Source: Astrocystis sublimbata (lineage: Eukaryota; Ascomycota; Sordariomycetes; Xylariales; Xylariaceae). Taken from it: a stretch of 64,000 nt of DNA. Below are positions 57,701-64,000 of the stretch, one piece after another. Position 1 is the first letter of the stretch, and the number at the start of each line of letters is the position of its first letter. Where the stretch lies: assembly GCA_022453515.1 (NCBI GenBank), contig JAJNNY010000005.1, forward strand, positions 1,178,001 to 1,242,000, in the 5' to 3' direction. The notes below the pieces were generated by a model. That model worked only from the letters and a program-made list of their open reading frames with translations, had not been told where the DNA came from and made no database searches. The position numbers and the translations under genes were made by a program.

Positions 57701-60700
57701 GTTCTGGCCCACGTCAAGCTGCTACCTAGCGGGCGTCTGTCGGGTGCGTCGCTCCACGGCTTACTCCGTACCCAGCAACTACCTAGCTCGGTGTTAATTT
57801 CACCAGCGGGACAAGTGCCAGTAGCGTGGTCATGGCCAAGCAAGTAAATTTGTAAGATACATCCTCGTAGAAGGCGGCGTGCCAGACATGCCAGGCACGC
57901 CAGGCTCGCCAGGGTCCAGGCAACCAGGGCGGGTTTGGTTGAGGCCTTTCGTATAGCAGGCTCGCTAATTCTCGCCTAGTATGGAATGGCTGGTCAGGGA
58001 GAACAGTCGAGAAGCCAAGCATACCCGTCCTAGGCCCCAGTTTAGCAATTGCTACTCCGGACATCAGTCTTGAGGCGGGTCCAAGGGGCCCAAGGGGCCT
58101 TCGCCTGGCTGGTCCTTCGATGGCACAATGAATGGATGGTTCATAGGTCCCCAGATCTCCGTGGCTTGGAGGGCTGAGCTTAATCGTCAATACAGCCCAG
58201 ACACTCAGAACCTTACAGGCCTGTTTTGCGGTACTAGCTGCCCTATTTGCCCTAGTTGATGCGTTGATGAGTTGATGAGTCGAGCAAAGCGCAATGCAGG
58301 ATGCAAGCCATGCCTCCGTGCTTGCTTGCTTGCTTGCTTGCTAGCTAGGTGGACTATGGTATGACATTGAAAAGGCAACAATAATTGTAGGACAAGTTGC
58401 GCTGCGATGAATTTTGCAGCGACTGTGCGCCCCAAAGCGCCAAAGTGGTCCATGTTGTCTCGTGGGTTTGAGAAGGCGGCAGATCGGGTCGTGATGCCGA
58501 TGGTATCATTTTCTTGTCACCATTTGTGAGTCTACCGAACATCGTGTATTCGTATCACGCGCTTTGTGCTGCACAGTACCTGTTTTCTCACCTCTTGGAA
58601 AACACTGCTTGTTATATGCACGTAAGTGTGCTACCTAGGTCTAATATTCAGCTGCCTGCCACAATGGTCATAGTACATATCGTAAGGCCATGCTGGAAGG
58701 CTGGTCAGTGGTGGTGAACTTTCAACTGGTGTGTTCGAGTATGCTGCCTCGCATTCGGTACGCACACAGTCCCACAGTGTGTCATGCTGCCAACCACTCG
58801 GATAATGCCGACGATTGGGATACCATATTTATTCGTCCTTACTCACATATGGAGCGCTTCCGTACTGCGGCGCAAATCAATCCCCACATGTGGCTTATTG
58901 ATTACTGTACGATATTATCTGGAAGACCAACAGGAGTGAAGCTTGGCAAGCCCAGGTGAAGGTTATTATTTCCCCCCCGAACAACGGAGTTCGGATTATA
59001 TGAGTATAGTAGCTCAAGAAACATCGACACTTCCGTCGAGGATATCGACACGACTCGTTCTCACATTGCCGACAAAGATCAGATCCTCACAATATAGTAT
59101 CGTGTAGGACGAACAGCAAGAGATGTTTACTGACAAGGCAGTCAATGGTTATGATGCTGTACAGCAACAACTCAAGTTTCCCGGCGACTGACGTCTTGTA
59201 AGCCATCACTTGACACATGCCAGTCTCCCATGTTCTTGTTGACCACTAGGTGTGCGTGTGTCTGTATAGCTCACTTGGTGTTGGTAAGTATAATACAGAT
59301 AGCTGCTCCTTATCATTTTCCTTCAAACTCTACTACACGAAGGGCATTGCCTTGCTCAATTCTTACCATATTGTGGATATGCATCCAAACGTACGATGCC
59401 GAGCACACCTGCAGTTGGGTTGCTGTATTTCAGTGTCCCGCCAGCACCAGCACAAATGCCGTGTGAGACTATCTATTGACGTCAGGAAATCTCCGCTGGA
59501 AATCTCCCCCCACAATGTCTTACACCGAAGAAGTCGGTACTGCAGCTGCGGGTGATGAGATGGGACCTGAGCTCTCTGGTACCTGTCGGCCTATGCTTCT
59601 CCAAAGCGGCGGCGCCTGTACGTAGTGTGTACATGTAATAAGGCCTTTGTCATGCTGAATTACCCACCCATGCACATGCACATAGTAGGGGCATATTATG
59701 ATATACATGCGCCGGGGTTGTTCTTGTACCTATACCAGCACTTAAGTACCTATCTTATGGTAGATGGATGTGCCCAGGACACTCAGTCATGTCAGTGTCG
59801 TTCTGATGGGGTAATAAAGCCGCCGCACGCGACCATGTCTGTTGTACGGAGTACTATGTAGTACTGTGAGCGCGTAGACATGATTATACACACAGCATCC
59901 CGATCATGAAGGGTCTTATCGTCTCGAGATCACCGAGAATACATCCGTATTCTGCTAGTTGCCCAGGTGCTCCGAACGCTAGGCGCCACGTTGCTCAGAC
60001 TTGGCGGGACTTGCTTCGTTCTATGCCTTGAGGGCTTGAGGGCGAGTTGTCGAGATTATGTAGGCGAACACCCTCGACACCTACCGACTCCCCCTCTCCT
60101 CCTTTCTTTTCTTCTGCAACGCGGTTATGAGCTGTAGCCGACGGTCACGTAGTACCCAGGACACCAAGAGAGGTGGGCTCGCTCCGTCGGCCCCCTTCTC
60201 GTCCCTCCCGTCTCTGCTCCAATGATACACGGAGCCATCGAAGCGCTGCCCGTCTGTTCGGGACCGAAGCAGTCGAAGCTAATTACTGGCGCACGCTCTA
60301 CTCGTACTTATCAAGTAGTGTGATCTAGTATCATGTTAGTGTCGAATAGACTGAATCGGTAGATGGGGACCGAGACCTATGCTAGCGTTGACCGTTCCGT
60401 ACCGAGTGACCCCCCGACCCCATCCGTTGCAGTTGCAATGTTGTTACTCGCAGTGCCAAGTCATCGATCGCGCTTGGGAAACATGACCCTTGGTCGGACA
60501 TGGCTCTCTCTGCATGGTACAGTAGTATGAGTAGATGTTTGCTGACTGACTGACTGGCGTGGATGGGCATATGGCGAGATGGGATGGTTGATCTCGTTGC
60601 AAATGCAGTGGAACCACACGGCCATCCCTCGCTTCGCCGAAGGACCATGCGAGCCATGCTGCCAGGCTTCTAGAAGTCTTCTTCGGTCTGGGTAGCTCAT

Positions 60701-63700
60701 CGCTGTCCTACCCGCTCGTGTGAGGTGAGATAGGGGATCTAGCTAGCTTCCCCATTTGGTCACACACCCGACAATGCTACCTTGTCATCGTCAATATCTG
60801 CGCCGCATATACATGTACTCAAACCCACCCACAGCACCGGTACCAGACTTCTAGGGCTTATGCAGCCTTTCCTCGGTTGGGAGAAAATCGAGCCGCAATA
60901 GGCAACTTTGGAGCGCACACTAAGTGTCGTACCAGTCTGATGCGACCTCATCATGTCGGCAAATGCCTTGATCTTGCGACACAGTTTCCCACCATGTCAC
61001 GAGCAGAAGTTCTACATAGTACATAGTACCACATATGGTGGAGGACGGGCGACGGGCTGCCTCAGCCAATGAAATCATGAGATCGGCCTGTCCTCATTTG
61101 CAAAATAAGGCCTGTTCCATGTTGGACATCGTCCAACACGTACTACTGGACCAGCACTAGCAGCATGATCAATGGGACGACTGTCGGTTAGTGTTGGTGT
61201 GTTGGTGTGTTGGTGACATATTCATCTGGTTGGCAACATCATGACACCGCCGGTCCGCGCTCCGCGCCATCTTGCTCTGATTGAGCCACCAGATCTGGCC
61301 ACATGTTGAGACCCAACAATTCAAAAACACAGGTCATAAATTGGGTACCGGGTACACTTACATGAGTCGGATGCCATTGTCAAGATACGAACCCGGCACT
61401 TGAGGCTCTTCGCACACCATCTCAAGTTTCGAAGATTGAAAAGATTGCCGAGGTAGATGATGATGATACCCGGCCGGTCATCAAGCAATCAGCTCATGAT
61501 CAGCCTCCATCAACCACCCCTCTGCGGTAAGCGCTCTTGCTGCTTGGCACGCTGGCTCGGCTGGCGAGCTGGTAAGCTTCCTTGAACCATAATCTTAATT
61601 CCTGCAACCACAGGGAATGGGAAGATCTCCACGGCATTCTGCAAAGGCCACTCTATAATTAGCACGATCTATACACCAACGGGCTCTAGCAAAGGACACT
61701 AAGATTGTAATGAATGCAGGTCGTCTACATTGCGACTCCTACTCGAGAATCAATGATTGTGGCGGTGAATTGACACCGAACGCCTGGCCAGCACTTCCAA
61801 TGAGACTCGAGCTGGACAGCTGCTTCTTTCTTCGCGACATATCAGGTATATTCAATATGACGACCATACATACAGGCATTTCCGTGAAGAGAAAGCGAAC
61901 AGCTTACCGATAACATGACGGAAATTATTGGAGGTGAGATCAGAAACAAATGCTGCCAAAGCGACAATCGACAACTAGCCATGAATTGTCATGTCTATCA
62001 CCTGGTACATACCAGGCACGCCAGGGTGGATCTGTCGCGCTTTGCTGGTGTGCAGATGCGTCCATGGTACAGTTCTTCGGCCCGGGGCCGTCGTTTTTTT
62101 CAGGAGAACTACCTAGGTAATGGCATCACAGCAAGGCGATCGTCACTACATAGTGATGGCTTTACAGTACGAGTATGCTTCACTTCACACTTAACGGCGA
62201 TCGACCGGTAAATATGCGCCGAATTCAAAGCTAGCGAGTGTGTAACATGATCAAGTGTCACGGCGATCATTGAGCTGTCGAGCTGGAAGACGACGCCAGC
62301 GAGCTCCAGTTGGTGGGCTCATGGGCTCGTAGGCTCGTGGGCTCGGGCGATCGACCGGTATTTGACAATACAGCATGTAGACGAGGAAGAAGCTTGAGGC
62401 AGCACCCTTCTGTGCACCCCTCGCCCGTGTGTCGCCCGTGTGCAGCAGACCAGGGGATTGGTATCCCGGCCACTCTTAGGACTCCGCAGGATTCTACCTC
62501 GTGTCAGGCAGGGATCTAGCGCCTGGTTCGGTCGGCAGTCCAGTCCAAAACCAGACCAGCTCGATGCTGGACGAGCAGTTCAACTCGGGCAATTACCACC
62601 TCGATCCTACATCTACATGCCTTTTGTACGTGGTCTGCTGGCGCAACACCGCCTCGACCGCCTTGACAAACTTGTTTCGTCCGTCGCGATTTTACAACAT
62701 AATCTCAAGTCGCGATTAAAACTATGAGTTACTCTCTACCCACATGTATATGCTCTTTGAGAGACGGACTGCATACGAATGTGGAGAGAAGAAACCCTGG
62801 TTCCGCGTATCCTATTCTGGGCCTTCTCCAATGCATTACCGACGTAATTTCGTCGTGCAGCTGACGTTGCATAATTTGCGTATAACGCTCATACTGTTAC
62901 TACTAGTATACGTTGGTTATTCGGGAAGTGCATCAGCTCAAACTACACCTTACGGGACAGGGAAACCCAATATGGTGTTTTGCTGAACTTAGTCAAACGC
63001 ACATGCCGTATCGAGAGCTTCGATTGTGAGACCGCCGTAAGTGATACGGCGTTTATCGTATCAAATTTCAAGGTTAAATAATCGCCTGGTAGCCTGCAGT
63101 TGGCTAAAGAGATTATTATGACTAAACTCGATGACAGAACCGTGGGTCATTACGCTCCGGCCATCCCTGGTCGCGGAGCCCGAGGTTACTGTTTGTTGAA
63201 TTGAGTATATCGAGTCTGTAAGGCGACTGACTCATTTTGAGCCCATGTGCCTTGTTGATATTGCGGCTTGAGAATCCTGCATCGACCTCATTCGGTGAGC
63301 GAGACGCACCGGCGTAGGGGGCCTTGACTGAGACATACCGCAGCGAGGAGCCGTCACAGAACCCGCGAACTGATCCTGGTGAAAGCGGGTTCATCGCGTT
63401 GCTACTGTCATCGTGAGCGAGACCTTTCGGTCCCAAGATATCTATGTATATCGACAATGTACGCCAAAGACGATGTCACTGCCTACTCCGTAGTAGGTTG
63501 CCGAGGGAGTTAGTTGCCTGATAGTCGGAAGTCCAAACTCTAGGAGGCTCTTGCCCGATTGTTCTACCTTTGAAGGAGTGACGTGATCAAGAACACATGG
63601 CAGTTTGATCGCCGTACGCTTGTTGCAAGCGTCTTCATATCCCATCATCCGATCTCGTCATCGAAATTCTGACTGTACTGTGATGTGAAAGACGATGCTA

Positions 63701-64000
63701 ATCGGGGGATCAGCCGCTTGTCTGACAACCTTGCTTGATCACCTTCCTGAAATCATCAAGGTTGCACAGCTCGTTGGGCGACAGGTAGGGTTGGCACACT
63801 GCCCACGTTTGTCCAAAGGACCGGCATGTCCTTGCAGTCTTATTGCCTGACATAATTTAACCCAGCTGTCGCGTGGCTGCGTCGCCGGCAACCATATTTT
63901 TTTTTAATATTGATTGCTCTTTATTTACCATCTCACGATGGCCGGTTATGCCGGTAATTGCTAGTCTGGTTGGATTGTGGCCCGGAATGGAGTCGCGGGC
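54759..64000. other. Gene desert upstream of the Zn2Cys6 gene
   Basis: More than 9.2 kb to the right edge without any open frame I would support. The longest frames (57783-58190 minus, 63122-63457 minus, 62744-62986 plus) are not family-like and use non-ATG starts or shadow low-complexity DNA. The DNA has scattered TACCTA/CCTAGG words (for example 55725-55745), CCAGGC/GCCTGG-rich tracts near 57870-57930, short tandem repeats near 58319 and 61192-61215, and several TACGGAGTA 9-mers. It may contain an extended promoter, a long 5' leader of the regulator, or non-coding transcripts. Confidence 0.4.
58319..58342. repeat. Tetranucleotide repeat (TGCT)n
   Basis: About six TGCT units head to tail, ending in GCTAGCTAGG. 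A simple microsatellite. Confidence 0.9.

Noticed and set aside
57783..58190. 135-codon minus-strand frame in the desert
   Set aside because: Built over CCAGGC-type repeats, and no family features.
62744..62986. 80-codon frame with a hydrophobic segment (LRITLILLLLVYVG)
   Set aside because: The hydrophobic part is central, not N-terminal, the start is not supported, and there is no neighbour or homology to back it.
1..64000. Biosynthetic gene cluster, CRISPR array, 5S rRNA or intact transposon
   Set aside because: No polyketide or peptide synthetase, no regular spaced repeats, no 5S-like block and no transposase or reverse transcriptase motifs were found on either strand.

Overview
The window is nuclear DNA of a filamentous ascomycete, most likely a Sordariomycete and possibly Hypocreales. 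The evidence is protein genes with short (about 50-150 nt) GT-AG introns carrying CTAAC/CTGAC branch points, WSC-domain and Zn2Cys6 proteins, a split tRNA-Glu with a canonical-position intron, and intergenic DNA packed with the TACCTA/CCTAGG/GGTACC words common in such genomes. No species can be named from sequence alone. Nothing looks bacterial, and I saw no biosynthetic cluster, CRISPR array or intact transposon.

Layout. 0.5-31.9 kb is a gene-dense housekeeping block: RNA polymerase III subunit RPC4/RPC53 (-), urease accessory UreD (-), cohesin SCC3 (+), telomere protein POT1 (-), importin alpha (+), signal peptidase subunit SPC3 (-), TOM40 (-), a 6-phosphofructo-2-kinase whose bisphosphatase half has lost its catalytic histidine (+), a ULP2-type SUMO protease (-), and a secreted hybrid heme peroxidase with three WSC domains (-). 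31.9-48.9 kb holds an intron-containing tRNA-Glu(CUC) (-), ribosomal protein uL4 (+), a fold-type I aminotransferase (-), a MET12-type methylenetetrahydrofolate reductase (+), an AT-hook protein built from three exon-encoded repeats (-), and a PQ-loop membrane protein (-). 48.9-64.0 kb is gene-poor, with a single Zn2Cys6 regulator (-) lying between an empty 4.2 kb and an empty stretch of more than 9.2 kb.

The genes do not form one pathway. Several pairs are divergent and share upstream DNA (ureD/SCC3, POT1/importin alpha, TOM40/PFK-2, aminotransferase/MTHFR), and others converge. All exon joins given below were derived by hand from splice motifs, reading phase and family conservation. Each keeps frame, and uncertain joins are flagged.

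The most unusual signals concern introns. Two introns in unrelated genes (peroxidase and aminotransferase) are clearly copies of one sequence and look like introner-like elements. A second aminotransferase intron is matched, in inverted orientation, by the leader region of the neighbouring uL4 gene. Also notable are the AT-hook gene with two internal exons of exactly 141 nt, each encoding one repeat, and an AT-rich MITE-like element of about 250 bp with 20-nt terminal inverted repeats.
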